Shown: in pieces, positions 1 through 8,067 of the stretch | Layout of the letters: each line of letters opens with the position of its first letter | Position numbering within the stretch: position 1 is the first letter of the stretch | Source: Solirubrobacterales bacterium | Lineage (GTDB): Bacteria; Actinomycetota; Thermoleophilia; Solirubrobacterales; Solirubrobacteraceae | Reading direction: 5' to 3' | NCBI GenBank assembly: GCA_019240115.1 | Contig: JAFAYV010000077.1 | Coordinates: 1-43,375, forward strand | DNA: 43,375 nt | Program-made: the position numbers and the translations under genes | The notes under the pieces: model-generated | The model's input: the letters and a program-made list of their open reading frames with translations, nothing else | What the model was told of the DNA's origin: nothing | The model's database searches: none

Positions 1-701
1 ACGCCGAGCGCCCGCGCCGCGATCCGGGTCAGTTCGAGTTTCGCCTCCGCCTCGGTGGGCGTCGCCGTGCCGAGAACCTCCGCGGGCAACACCCGTTCGG
101 TGAGGTCGTAGTAGCGCTCGAAGTTCACCCGCTTGGCCGTCGTGACCCGGCCCTCGTAGAAGAGGTATTCGAGCGCGATCTTGCCGTCGTGCCAGTTCCA
201 CATGTGGCCGGGGCGCGGCGGCGGGCGGCGGAACTCGGTGTCGGCGGCGCGAATCGGCCCGTGCTCGGCGACGAGCGCGAAGGTCTCCTCGACGAGCTCG
301 GGACGCTCGGCGGCGAGCCGGGCCATGCTCCCCCACGCCTCGCGATCGACCGACGCCATCCGCCAGCGGAACCAGGGGTGGCACTCGACCGGGATCAGCG
401 ACGCCTCGTGCGCCCAGTACTCGACGAGCTGCCGGTTCAGCCGACCGGCGGTGTGCCCCGCGAGGCGGTCGAGGATCGCCCGGTCATATGGTCCCAGCCG
501 CGAATAGACCGGCATGTAGTGCGCGCGCTCGAACACGTTGACCGAGTCGAGCTGCAGCGTCCCGAGCCGGCGGACGAGCTCGGCGATCTGGCGCGCCGTC
601 GGGCCGCCGGCCCGCCGCGGGCGGCGGCGGGCGAAGCCCTGGGCGGCCAGGACGATCCGGCGCGCCGCGGCTGGGGTCAGCGCGGCACGGTCAGCCGTCA
701 C
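1..701 (-). CDS. YcaQ/AlkX-family winged-helix DNA glycosylase (3' end off the left edge)
   Basis: The reading frame opens with GTG at 701 and runs off the window, giving about 233 residues. It carries family hallmarks: an N-terminal helical segment followed by LGTLQLDSV, then ERAHYMPVYSRLG, EYWAHEASLIP, and RPGHMWNWHDGKIALEYLF. YcaQ/AlkZ proteins (HTH_42) remove bulky or crosslinked alkylated bases; in the literature the YcaQ-like branch has a Q-hydrophobic-D catalytic motif and the AlkZ branch Q-hydrophobic-Q. Here the motif is QLD, which places it in the YcaQ-like branch. The C-terminal winged-helix part is missing only because of the window edge. An in-frame upstream ATG is not available: the ATG near 743 is in another frame and meets a TGA. 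It faces away from the gene at 784, with about 80 bases between them. Confidence 0.85.
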   Translation of the reverse strand, partial: MTADRAALTPAAARRIVLAAQGFARRRPRRAGGPTARQIAELVRRLGTLQLDSVNVFERAHYMPVYSRLGPYDRAILDRLAGHTAGRLNRQLVEYWAHEASLIPVECHPWFRWRMASVDREAWGSMARLAAERPELVEETFALVAEHGPIRAADTEFRRPPPRPGHMWNWHDGKIALEYLFYEGRVTTAKRVNFERYYDLTERVLPAEVLGTATPTEAEAKLELTRIAARALG

Positions 702-771
702 CGTTCGGGCCGTCCCGCCGGCCTGCTCAGGATCGTCCTGGGCATCCGCTCAAGCCTAGGGGCCACCTCCA

Positions 772-777
772 TAGAAT
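772..777 (+). promoter_or_regulatory. -10 box TAGAAT, probable leaderless promoter
   Basis: TAGAAT ends six bases before the GTG start at 784, so transcription would begin at or next to the start codon. No convincing -35 hexamer is visible at the usual spacing. Leaderless transcripts are common in actinobacteria, and the same spacing recurs at several other genes in this window. Confidence 0.5.
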
Positions 778-783
778 GAGCCC

Positions 784-2706
784 GTGCCTCGCCTGCACGG
801 CTCGTCTCTCGCCGACGGCGACCCGTCCCGCAATCTCGCGATCGCCCAGGTGACGCCGTTCGCGTGGGAGGTGGACAACGAGGTCAACCAGTACGTCGCC
901 CGCGTCTCCGGACAGCTCGCCGCCCGCGGGCACCGGGTGCTCGTGATCGCGCCGTCGCAGTCCGACGACCTGGTGCGCGAGACCCGCCGGGCGCTGCGGG
1001 CGCAGCCCGAGGAGCTGCTGCGCGAGGGGGTCCGGGTGCTCGGAGTCGGGGAGGTGCTGCCGTTCTCGCCCACCCGGCGGCGGGCGGCGTCGCTCCCGGT
1101 CGACGTCGCGCGCACGATCGAGGAGGCGCTGGGCGTGCTGGCGCTCGACATCGTCAACGTCCACGAGCCGTTCGCCCCGAGCGCGTCGAGCGTGGCGCTG
1201 CGCCACTCGCGGGCGCTGAACGTCGGCAGCTTCCACGCCCCGACCGAGCGGGTGCTGTCCACCCAGCTGACGCGGCCGCTGTCGCGCCTGCTGTTCGCGC
1301 GCCTCGACGCGCGCACGGTCAGCTACGCCGCGACCCGCCGGTTGCTGCAGCGGTTCTTCCCGGGCGACTACGAGGTGATCCCGCCGGGTGCCGACGCGCC
1401 CGCGCTGCGCCCCGCCAACGCGGTTTTCGAGCTGACGATGATCGCCACCGAGGAGCGCGCCGCCGTGCGCGCCTTCCTGCGCGCGCTGCGCCTGCTGCCC
1501 GCCGACCCGCCGTGGCACGCGACCGTGTGGTCACGGCGGCCGGCCGCGCCCCCGGCGACCCTGCCGGCGGCCGTGCGCGAGCGGGTCACCTTCCTCGACG
1601 CCGACCAGCTGTCCGAGGGCGAGGCGCTCGCCCGCGCCGACGTCGCCGTGCTCGCCTCCGACGGCGACCGGCCGACGCCGGGCACTCTCGTGCGCGCGCT
1701 CGGGTCGGGCGCCGCGGTCGTCGCCTCGCGGCTGCCGGTCTACGAGGAGGTCCTCGCCGAGGGCGAGCGCGGGCTGATGTTCGAGCCCGGCGAGACCGAG
1801 ACCCTGGCGGCGCACCTGGAGGGCCTGATCGCCTCGCCGGCGCGGCGCGCCCGCGGCGCCGCCTCCCGGGAGCTGCAGCGCAGTCTCAGCTGGGTCCGGG
1901 TGACCGACGAGCTCGAGCGGACCTACCGGCGGCTGATCTCGCGCCGCCAGGATCGCCCGGTCGAGGCCGCCACCCGCCAGCGGCTCGCGCAGCGGCCGCT
2001 CATCGACGTCGACCTGCACATGCACACCGACCACTCCTACGACTGCGCAACGCCGGTCGAGGTGCTGCTCGCCGAGGCCCGCGCCCGCGGCCTCGGCGCG
2101 ATCGCGGTCACCGACCACAACGAGATCTCGGGCGCGCTCGACGCGCACGCGAAGGCGCAAGCGCTGACGGTCATCGTCGGCGAGGAGATCAAGACCGCCG
2201 AGCAGGGCGAGGTCATCGGGCTGTTCATCGAGGAGAAGATCCCCCGGGGCCTGACGCTCGCCGAGACGATCGCCGAGATCCACCGTCAGGGCGGCCTTGT
2301 CTACGTGCCTCACCCGTTCGATCGAATGCACGCCGTCCCCGACTATGAGCACCTGCTGGCGGTCGTCGACGACGTGGACGCGATCGAGGTCTTCAACCCC
2401 CGGATCGCGATCTCGGAGTTCAACGAGGAGGCGGTCCGCTTCGCGGCCAAGTACCGGATCCCGGCCGGCGCCGGCTCCGACGCGCACGTCCCCCAGGGCC
2501 TCGGCTCGGTGCGGATCCGGATGCGCGCGTTCGACGGACCCGACGAGTTCCTGCAGTCGCTGCGCGACGCCGACATCATCCGCAACCCGGCGAGCCTGCT
2601 CTACGTCCAGGCGCTGAAGTTCCTGCAGACAAAGGCAATGCCCGGGTCCGCGCGACGGGCCTCGCGCGAGCGCCGCGTCCGGCGCGCGACGGGGCGCAAG
2701 TCCTGA
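784..2706 (+). CDS. Fusion of a GT4-type glycosyltransferase and a PHP-domain metallophosphoesterase
   Basis: The protein has 640 residues. Residues about 15-390 have the two-Rossmann GT-B layout of family 4 glycosyltransferases (opening with IAQVTPFAWEVDNEVNQYV; nucleotide-sugar half with VVASRLPVYEEVL and GLMFEPGETETLAAHL). Residues about 405-600 form a PHP domain with the metal-binding series DLHMHTDHSYD, TDHNE, GEEIKT, PHPFDR and GSDAH, all intact. Known PHP domains are mostly phosphoesterases. In the GT half the usual E-x7-E motif is degenerate: the residue before ALGSGAAVVAS is Arg where the second Glu is expected. The GT half may therefore be inactive or use other chemistry. The GTG start is fixed by a -10 box six bases upstream. 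The stop overlaps the next start (ATGA at 2704-2708 region), so the two genes are translationally coupled. The substrate is unknown; a lipid- or sugar-phosphate role is inference. Confidence 0.8.
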   Translation: MPRLHGSSLADGDPSRNLAIAQVTPFAWEVDNEVNQYVARVSGQLAARGHRVLVIAPSQSDDLVRETRRALRAQPEELLREGVRVLGVGEVLPFSPTRRRAASLPVDVARTIEEALGVLALDIVNVHEPFAPSASSVALRHSRALNVGSFHAPTERVLSTQLTRPLSRLLFARLDARTVSYAATRRLLQRFFPGDYEVIPPGADAPALRPANAVFELTMIATEERAAVRAFLRALRLLPADPPWHATVWSRRPAAPPATLPAAVRERVTFLDADQLSEGEALARADVAVLASDGDRPTPGTLVRALGSGAAVVASRLPVYEEVLAEGERGLMFEPGETETLAAHLEGLIASPARRARGAASRELQRSLSWVRVTDELERTYRRLISRRQDRPVEAATRQRLAQRPLIDVDLHMHTDHSYDCATPVEVLLAEARARGLGAIAVTDHNEISGALDAHAKAQALTVIVGEEIKTAEQGEVIGLFIEEKIPRGLTLAETIAEIHRQGGLVYVPHPFDRMHAVPDYEHLLAVVDDVDAIEVFNPRIAISEFNEEAVRFAAKYRIPAGAGSDAHVPQGLGSVRIRMRAFDGPDEFLQSLRDADIIRNPASLLYVQALKFLQTKAMPGSARRASRERRVRRATGRKS

Positions 2707-3356
2707 TGCAGCGCCAAGGACAAGCCCGGCAGCCGTCCAATCGAAGTGGCGTGCCGGCGACCGACGACGAGATCCGCGAGAAGTACCTGGAGCGCGCGAT
2801 CCGCGAGCTCAACGCGTTCGCCCAACGCCTGACCGCCTGCCCCCACTGTCCGCGCGGCCAGGTGATGCCGGTGCTCGGCTCGGGCCACCCGCAGGCCGAC
2901 GTGTTCATGGTCAAGTACTCGGCCCGGCCCTCCGAGGTGCAGGAGGGCGTGGCCTTCTACGGCCGGACCGGAAACGCGCTGATGAAGTCGCTGCGGCGGC
3001 TGTCGATTGATCCGCTCGCCGTCTATGGGACGCTGTGCGTCAAGTGCCCGGTCGCCGATCCCGCCCTGGCCGACCCCGGCTGCGTCTCGCGCCTCCTCGA
3101 GGAGCTGGCGATCGTCGCCCCGAAGATGGTCGTGGTCATGGGGGAGGAGGCGCTCGGGGTCGTCAACGAGCTCGACATCCCGCTCGCGCGCGAACTGCGG
3201 ACGCGCCCCGGCGAGGTGCAGCGGCTGACCCCGTCGATCGAGGCGCTGTACGTCCCCGACATCGACGACGCGCTCGACGAGGAGGCGGCCAAGCGCGAGT
3301 TCTGGTCGGCCTTCCGGGTCCTCGGCCAGTGGTGGTCGGACCTGCCCCCCTATTAG
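2706..3356 (+). CDS. Uracil-DNA glycosylase superfamily (family 4-like) Fe-S protein with an altered catalytic motif
   Basis: The protein has 216 residues. Four cysteines fit the family 4 [4Fe-4S] pattern: C45 and C48 (ACPHCP), C114 (VKCP) and C126. The core segments VAFYGRTGNALMKSLRRL and APKMVVVMGEEAL match the UDG fold. Family 4 enzymes excise uracil from DNA with a GE-x-PG motif near this position. Here that motif reads KYSARPSE, so the usual catalytic loop is missing. It may have another base specificity, a structural role, or nucleic-acid binding without glycosylase activity. It starts inside the stop codon of the glycosyltransferase-PHP gene and ends 12 bases from a convergent gene. 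Confidence 0.7.
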   Translation: MQRQGQARQPSNRSGVPATDDEIREKYLERAIRELNAFAQRLTACPHCPRGQVMPVLGSGHPQADVFMVKYSARPSEVQEGVAFYGRTGNALMKSLRRLSIDPLAVYGTLCVKCPVADPALADPGCVSRLLEELAIVAPKMVVVMGEEALGVVNELDIPLARELRTRPGEVQRLTPSIEALYVPDIDDALDEEAAKREFWSAFRVLGQWWSDLPPY

Positions 3357-3368
3357 TGCCCCCGTCCG

Positions 3369-4313
3369 TCACTGGGGCATCTCGAGGACGATGTTGCCGA
3401 GATTGCCGCCGGCGGCGAAGCGGTCGTAGGCGGCGACGGCGTCCTCGAGCCCGAACGTCTCGGCGATCGGCACGTGGACCGCGCCGGAGACAAGGAGCGG
3501 CAGCACCGAGCGCTCGAACGCCCGGGCGGTCAGCGCCTTGGACTCGAGCGGCCGGGGGCGGAGCGTCGAGCCGTGAATCCGCGCCCGCTTGCCCATCAGC
3601 AGGCCGAGGTTGATCTCGCCGGTGGCGCCTGCCCCGGTGCCGATGACCGCGATCCGCCCGCCGATCTCGAGGCTGCGCAGGTTCTCGATCAGGTTGATGA
3701 CGCCGACGAGCTCGAGGATGACGTCGAATGGGCCGTGCTCGCCGAAGCCCTCCGGAGCGATGACCTCGGCGCCGAGCGCGGCGACCCCATCGCGGAGCTC
3801 GGCCCTGCGCACGGTCGCGGTGACCCGCGCCCCCGCCGCGCGCCCGAGCTGTACCGCCGCGGTGCCGACGCCGCCGGCGGCGCCGTGCACGAGCAGGCGC
3901 TCGCCGGTCTGGAGGCCCGCCTGGGTGAACACGGCGTCGTGGGCGGTGGTGAAGACCTCCGGGGCGGCGCCCGCCTCGACGAAGCCTAGGTCGTCGGGGA
4001 CCGGCATGAGGATCCGCTCGTTGACGGTGGCGAGCTCGGCCTGGCCGCCGCCGCCGACGATCGACATCACGCGGTCGCCGACGGCGAAGCGGTCGGCGCC
4101 GGGGCCGAGCGCGACGATCTCGCCGGCGAGCTCGAGGCCGGGGATGTCGGCCGGCGCGCCCGGCGGCGCCGGATAGCCGCCGGCGCGCTGCATCATGTCG
4201 GCGCCGTTGAGCCCGGCGGCCCGCACGCGGACGAGCGCTTCCCCCGACCCGGGCTCGGGGTCGGGATGGTCCTCGACGCTCAGCTGCTCGTCGCGGATGG
4301 TGACGGCGCGCAC
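3369..4313 (-). CDS. Zinc-binding dehydrogenase / quinone oxidoreductase (MDR family)
   Basis: The protein has about 314 residues. It is a medium-chain dehydrogenase/reductase of the quinone-oxidoreductase type: an N-terminal GroES-like half (VRAAGLNGADMMQRAGGYP, PGLELAGEIVALG) followed by a Rossmann NADPH half with LVHGAAGGVGTAAVQLGRAAGA. The catalytic and structural zinc cysteines of alcohol dehydrogenases are absent, as expected for the zinc-free quinone-reductase branch. The likely reaction is NADPH-dependent reduction of a quinone or enone; the substrate is not readable from sequence. GTG at 4313 gives the usual family N-terminus. A CTG at 4322 would add three residues. The RNA methyltransferase gene upstream ends about 11 bases away, so the two are probably co-transcribed. 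Confidence 0.85.
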   Translation of the reverse strand: MRAVTIRDEQLSVEDHPDPEPGSGEALVRVRAAGLNGADMMQRAGGYPAPPGAPADIPGLELAGEIVALGPGADRFAVGDRVMSIVGGGGQAELATVNERILMPVPDDLGFVEAGAAPEVFTTAHDAVFTQAGLQTGERLLVHGAAGGVGTAAVQLGRAAGARVTATVRRAELRDGVAALGAEVIAPEGFGEHGPFDVILELVGVINLIENLRSLEIGGRIAVIGTGAGATGEINLGLLMGKRARIHGSTLRPRPLESKALTARAFERSVLPLLVSGAVHVPIAETFGLEDAVAAYDRFAAGGNLGNIVLEMPQ

Positions 4314-4324
4314 GGCCTTCAGAC

Positions 4325-5677
4325 CTACCCGCGCCGCAGCTCGGCCACACACTCGATGTGCGGCGTCTGGGGGAACATGTCGACGGGCCGCACGCGCACG
4401 AGGCGGTAGCCGCCCTCGGCGAGCTGCGCGGCGTTCGGCGCGAGCGTCGTCGGGTTGCAGGACACGTAGACGATCGTCGACGGGCCTGCCTCGATGACGC
4501 GCCGGACGACCTTCTGCGACAGCCCGGGACGGGGCGGGTCGACGACGAGCAGGTCGGGGCGGCCGGCGCGCTCGTTCAGCTCGCGCAGCGCCAAGCGGAC
4601 GTCGCCGGCGAAGAAGCGCGCGTTGTCGACCTCGTTGGCCCGCGCGTTGGCGATCGCGTCGGCGATCGCCTCCTCGATCAGCTCCAGCCCCCACACCTCG
4701 GCCACGCGCGGCGAGATGAGCATGCCGATCGTGCCGATCCCGCAGTAGAGGTCGAACACGCGCTCGAGCCCGGTCGGCGCGGCGTACTCCGTCGCGAGCG
4801 CGTACAGCCGCTCGGCCATCTCGGTGTTCGTCTGAAAGAACGCGGTCGGCGAGATGGCAAAGCTCATCGACCCGACGATCTCGGTGAACCGATCGACGCC
4901 GGCGACGAGCTCGGTCTCGCCGCCCTGGGTCGTCTCGGCGGGACTGTCCGACCGCGTCCACAGCAGCCCCTCGAGGCCGTGGCCGGCGGCGCCGAGCGAC
5001 TCGCGGTCAAGCGGGGCGGCGGTGGTGACGAGCCGCACCTGCAGCGCGCCGGTGCGCCGGCCCTCGCGGACGACGAGGTTGCGCAGCACGCCCTCGCCGG
5101 AGCGGCGATCGTAGGCGGTGAGGCCCTGCTCGCGACACCAGCCGACGATCTGGTCGCGGGCGCGGTTGGACGCCTCGGAGCCCAGCAGGCAGTCGGCGAT
5201 CGGCACGATCTCGTCCCAGCGGCCGGGCGCGTGGAACCCGCACTGCAACTCGCCGTCGGGGCCGGTGCCGAACGAGTACTCGAGCTTGTTGCGGTAGCGC
5301 CAGGTCTCGGCGGCGGGGACGATCGGCTCAAGGTCGAACCCCTCGAGGTGGCCCAGCCGCGTCAGCGCGTCGTGGACCTGCGCCTGCTTGACCTCGAGCT
5401 GGCGCTCGTAGGCGAGGACCTGCCACGGCGCGCCGGGGTGATCGGCGACGGGCTCGATCCGGTCGGGACCGGGTGCCAGGATCGCGGTCGCGCGCGCCTC
5501 CGCGTAGGCGCGCTTGCGCTTGGAGACGACCGCGCGCACCCGGTCGCCGGGCAGCGCGCCCGACACGAACACGACGTAGCCGTCGTGGCGCGCCACGCCG
5601 GCGCCGCCGTAGGCGAGCGAGTCGATCGTCAGCTCGAGCTCGTCGCCCCGCTGAGGCCGAGTGGCGGCGGTGCTCAT
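4325..5677 (-). CDS. RlmD/TrmA-type (uracil-5-)-methyltransferase lacking the Fe-S cysteines
   Basis: The protein has 450 residues. An N-terminal TRAM domain (about 11-65) is followed by the RumA/TrmA methyltransferase core: FDLYCGIGTIGMLI (SAM site), VVDPPRPGL, and YVSCNPTTLAPNAAQL holding the nucleophilic Cys. Family members methylate C5 of a specific uridine in 23S rRNA or tRNA. In canonical RlmD a C-x5-C-x2-C cluster precedes the LxYxxQLxxK segment. Here the segment before LAYERQLEVKQ reads EPVADHPGAPWQV, without any cysteine, so the cluster is lost. The ATG at 5677 is well placed for the TRAM domain. Whether the target is rRNA or tRNA cannot be decided. Confidence 0.88.
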   Translation of the reverse strand: MSTAATRPQRGDELELTIDSLAYGGAGVARHDGYVVFVSGALPGDRVRAVVSKRKRAYAEARATAILAPGPDRIEPVADHPGAPWQVLAYERQLEVKQAQVHDALTRLGHLEGFDLEPIVPAAETWRYRNKLEYSFGTGPDGELQCGFHAPGRWDEIVPIADCLLGSEASNRARDQIVGWCREQGLTAYDRRSGEGVLRNLVVREGRRTGALQVRLVTTAAPLDRESLGAAGHGLEGLLWTRSDSPAETTQGGETELVAGVDRFTEIVGSMSFAISPTAFFQTNTEMAERLYALATEYAAPTGLERVFDLYCGIGTIGMLISPRVAEVWGLELIEEAIADAIANARANEVDNARFFAGDVRLALRELNERAGRPDLLVVDPPRPGLSQKVVRRVIEAGPSTIVYVSCNPTTLAPNAAQLAEGGYRLVRVRPVDMFPQTPHIECVAELRRG

Positions 5678-5705
5678 CCGTCGCAGGATGACAGCGCCGC
5701 GCGGG

Positions 5706-6377
5706 TCAGCTCAGCTGCTTCTCGATCGCGGCGACGACGGTCTTGCGGTTGGCGTGCTTGCGCTCGTAATTGAGGACCTTGCGCAGCTCGGGCCGGGAGA
5801 GCTCCTTGACGCGCGCCTGGACCTGCCCGACCCTCAGGTCGTCGTAGCCGGTGATCGGGAACGTCGGGCCCACCCCCGCCGCCCGCCGGGCGCGATCGGC
5901 GCCCCGGACGATCCGGTCGACCGGCGCGGCGCCGCGCGCCCTCCGGGTCGCGGTCTCGAGCTGTCCCTTGCCCTTGCCGAGCAGCCCCTCGACCTCGCCG
6001 ACGAGGTCGTCGGAGCCCGAGCGGCCGCGGCGGACGAGCTCGGCGACGAGCTCGTTGGCGTCCTTGCGGGTGACCCGGCCGCGCGACGCGGCCTCGTCAA
6101 GCGTCTCCTGGATCCGGTCGCGGGTCAGCATCACGAGCTCGCGCGGCTTCAGCGCCCCCTTGGCGAGCTGCTCGGCGACCGCGGCGACCGTGTCCGAGCC
6201 ACCGGCGCCGGCCGCCGCGCGGCGCGCTCGGGTGCTCGCGCCCTTGACGCTGGTCTGGGTCCGCTGGGCGCCCGCCCGCGCGGTCGTCGCCGTCGCCTTG
6301 GCGCCGCCGGTGGCTGACTTCGGGGTGCTGGGAGACTTCTTGGCCGGCTTGGACGGCGCGCGCTTGGCGGGAGGCAT
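5706..6377 (-). CDS. Phasin-like basic coiled-coil protein
   Basis: The protein has about 223 residues. The N-terminus (1-60) is a Lys/Ala/Pro/Thr-rich tail resembling histone H1-like or AlgP tails. A helical middle region follows with ELVMLTRDRIQETLDEAA and DANELVAELVRRGR, then a C-terminal helical module (GYDDLRVGQVQARVKEL, ending in NRKTVVAAIEKQLS). This layout is seen in actinobacterial phasin- or PhaF-like proteins, which bind polyester granules or nucleoid DNA. I infer that role only from layout. The start at 6377 (MPPAKRAP) is preceded by GAGGAA; an earlier in-frame ATG at 6434 has a less plausible N-terminus. Confidence 0.7.
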   Translation of the reverse strand: MPPAKRAPSKPAKKSPSTPKSATGGAKATATTARAGAQRTQTSVKGASTRARRAAAGAGGSDTVAAVAEQLAKGALKPRELVMLTRDRIQETLDEAASRGRVTRKDANELVAELVRRGRSGSDDLVGEVEGLLGKGKGQLETATRRARGAAPVDRIVRGADRARRAAGVGPTFPITGYDDLRVGQVQARVKELSRPELRKVLNYERKHANRKTVVAAIEKQLS

Positions 6378-6453
6378 AGGGCTCTGGTTCCTCGGGGGCA
6401 GGGTGCTTGCGGCGAGCGTAGCCAACCCCGACAACGGAAAGCGTCACCCGACC

Positions 6454-7326
6454 TCAGCCGGCCAGCAGCTCGAGCAGCGCCTTCTGGGCGTGGCGGCGAT
6501 TCTCGGCCTGGTCCCAGATCCGCTGACGGTCGCCGTAGAGAACCTCCTCGGTGATCTCATCGCCGGGGTGGGCGGGCAGGCAGTGCAGCGCGATCGCATG
6601 GGGGGCGGCGGCGTCGAGCAGCGCGTCGTCGAGCCGGTAGGGACCGAGCGCGCGGCGGCGCTCGCCGGCGCTCGCCGGGTCGTCGCCCATGCTCACCCAG
6701 ACGTCGGTGTAGACGGCGTCGGCGCCGTAGGCGGCCGCGCGCGGATCGTCGGTGAGCGCCACCCCGGCGAGCTGCTCCAGCTGGTAGCCCGCGGGAGCGG
6801 CGACGCGCAGCCGCACGCCGACGAGCGCGCCGACGAGCGCCAGCGAACGGGCGACGTTGTTGCCGTCGCCGACGTAGGCGAGCGTCAGTCCGTCGAGCTC
6901 GCCGAAGGCCTCGCGGAGGGTGAGCAGATCAGCGAGCGCCTGACAGGGATGGTGGCCGGCGGTGAGCATGTTGATGACCGGTACGTCGGCGTAGCGCGCG
7001 AGCTCGATCACCTCCTCGTCGGACACGGTGCGGATGCCGATCGCGGCGACGTGGCGGGAGAGGACGCGGGCGGTGTCGCGCAGCGACTCGCCGCGGCTGA
7101 GCTGCAGCTCGTCGGCACGCAGCACCAGCGGATGGCCGCCAAGCTCGAACACCCCGGTCTCGAACGATGTCCGGGTGCGCGTCGAGGGGGCCTGGAAGAT
7201 GAGCGCGACCGAGCGGCCGGCGAGCGCGTCGCTGGACAGCGGCTCGCGCTTGAGCTCGGCGGCGCGGTGCAGCAGCGCGCGCACCTCGTCGGGCGAGAGC
7301 TCCGCCCCGGTGATCACGTGGCGCAC
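6454..7326 (-). CDS. argF: Ornithine carbamoyltransferase
   Basis: The protein has about 290 residues. It transfers the carbamoyl group from carbamoyl phosphate to ornithine to make citrulline in arginine synthesis. Carbamoyl-phosphate motifs are APSTRTRTSFE and HHPCQALADL. The ornithine-specific features are GDGNNVARSL, DVWVSMG (the SMG loop) and HCLPAHPG, followed by DQAENRRHAQKALL. The Lys usually found before P-STRTR is Ala here. No other arg genes are in the window. GTG at 7326 gives the familiar N-terminus RHVITGAELS. The start faces an EEP-family gene only 28 bases away, and their -10 boxes appear to overlap. Confidence 0.92.
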   Translation of the reverse strand: MRHVITGAELSPDEVRALLHRAAELKREPLSSDALAGRSVALIFQAPSTRTRTSFETGVFELGGHPLVLRADELQLSRGESLRDTARVLSRHVAAIGIRTVSDEEVIELARYADVPVINMLTAGHHPCQALADLLTLREAFGELDGLTLAYVGDGNNVARSLALVGALVGVRLRVAAPAGYQLEQLAGVALTDDPRAAAYGADAVYTDVWVSMGDDPASAGERRRALGPYRLDDALLDAAAPHAIALHCLPAHPGDEITEEVLYGDRQRIWDQAENRRHAQKALLELLAG

Positions 7327-7337
7327 CAAGCCGCGCA

Positions 7338-7346
7338 GTGTACGTT
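7338..7346. promoter_or_regulatory. Overlapping divergent -10 boxes
   Basis: On the plus strand TACGTT (7341-7346) ends eight bases before the GTG at 7355. On the minus strand TACACT (7343-7338) lies eleven bases before the argF GTG at 7326. The two hexamers overlap by three bases, so both genes seem to be fired from one shared promoter core with nearly no leader on either side. Confidence 0.45.
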
Positions 7347-7354
7347 GGCGCCTG

Positions 7355-8020
7355 GTGAACCTGCGGGTGCTGACGTGGAACCTGATGCACGGGCGATCGG
7401 TGCCGGGGTCGGGGCGCGACCTGCGACCCGAGTTCACCGCGGCGCTCGCCGACTGGGCCTGGGACGTCGCGGTCCTGCAGGAGGTGCCGCCGTGGTGGCC
7501 GCGGGCGCTCGCTGCAGCGCTTGGGGCCGAGTACCGGATGGTGCGGACCTCGCGCAACGCGGGCCTTGTGCTGCGCCGCGCGATCGCGATCCGCTGGCCC
7601 GACGCGATCAAGTCGGGTGGCGGCGGCGCCAACGCGATCCTCGCCCGCTCGGACCGGATCATCGTCCACCGGCGGACGCGCCTGTGCTGGCGGCCCGAGC
7701 GCCGTTGGGGGCACGCGGTGCAGCTCGCGTGCGGCGTCTGGGTCGCAAACCTGCACGCCAGCACGGCGGTGGGCGCGGCTCGCCGCGACGGCCGGCGGGC
7801 GTGTGCCGCGGGACTGGCGTGGGCCGGCGAGGCGCCGCTCGTCCTCGCCGGCGACTTCAACCTGCGCGACCCCGCCTTCCCGGAGTTCGAGGTCGTCGCC
7901 TCGCATGACGTCGACCACGTGCTCGTCGCCGGCGAGGTGCAGGCGGGCCCGGCCGAGGTGCTTCACCGAGGGTCGCTGTCGGATCACGCGCCGCTCGCGA
8001 TCACCGTTTCGACCGGCTGA
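7355..8020 (+). CDS. Endonuclease/exonuclease/phosphatase (EEP) family protein
   Basis: The protein has 221 residues. Motifs run in order: LRVLTWNLMHG (metal-binding Asn), VAVLQEVP (catalytic Glu), VANLHAS, LAGDFNLRD (Asp/Asn pair) and LSDHAPLAI (catalytic Asp-His). This is the complete DNase I/exonuclease III-like active site. Substrates in the family range from DNA to phospholipids and nucleotides; no extra domain narrows it down. No signal peptide is evident. GTG at 7355 is chosen because the fold starts immediately and a -10 box lies eight bases upstream. Its stop overlaps an ATG at 8020, but the next gene most likely starts at 8068. Confidence 0.85.
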   Translation: MNLRVLTWNLMHGRSVPGSGRDLRPEFTAALADWAWDVAVLQEVPPWWPRALAAALGAEYRMVRTSRNAGLVLRRAIAIRWPDAIKSGGGGANAILARSDRIIVHRRTRLCWRPERRWGHAVQLACGVWVANLHASTAVGAARRDGRRACAAGLAWAGEAPLVLAGDFNLRDPAFPEFEVVASHDVDHVLVAGEVQAGPAEVLHRGSLSDHAPLAITVSTG

Positions 8021-8067
8021 TGACGAGCCGTATCATCTGCGGGCGAAACCGCTTCTGGGAGGCCGCC

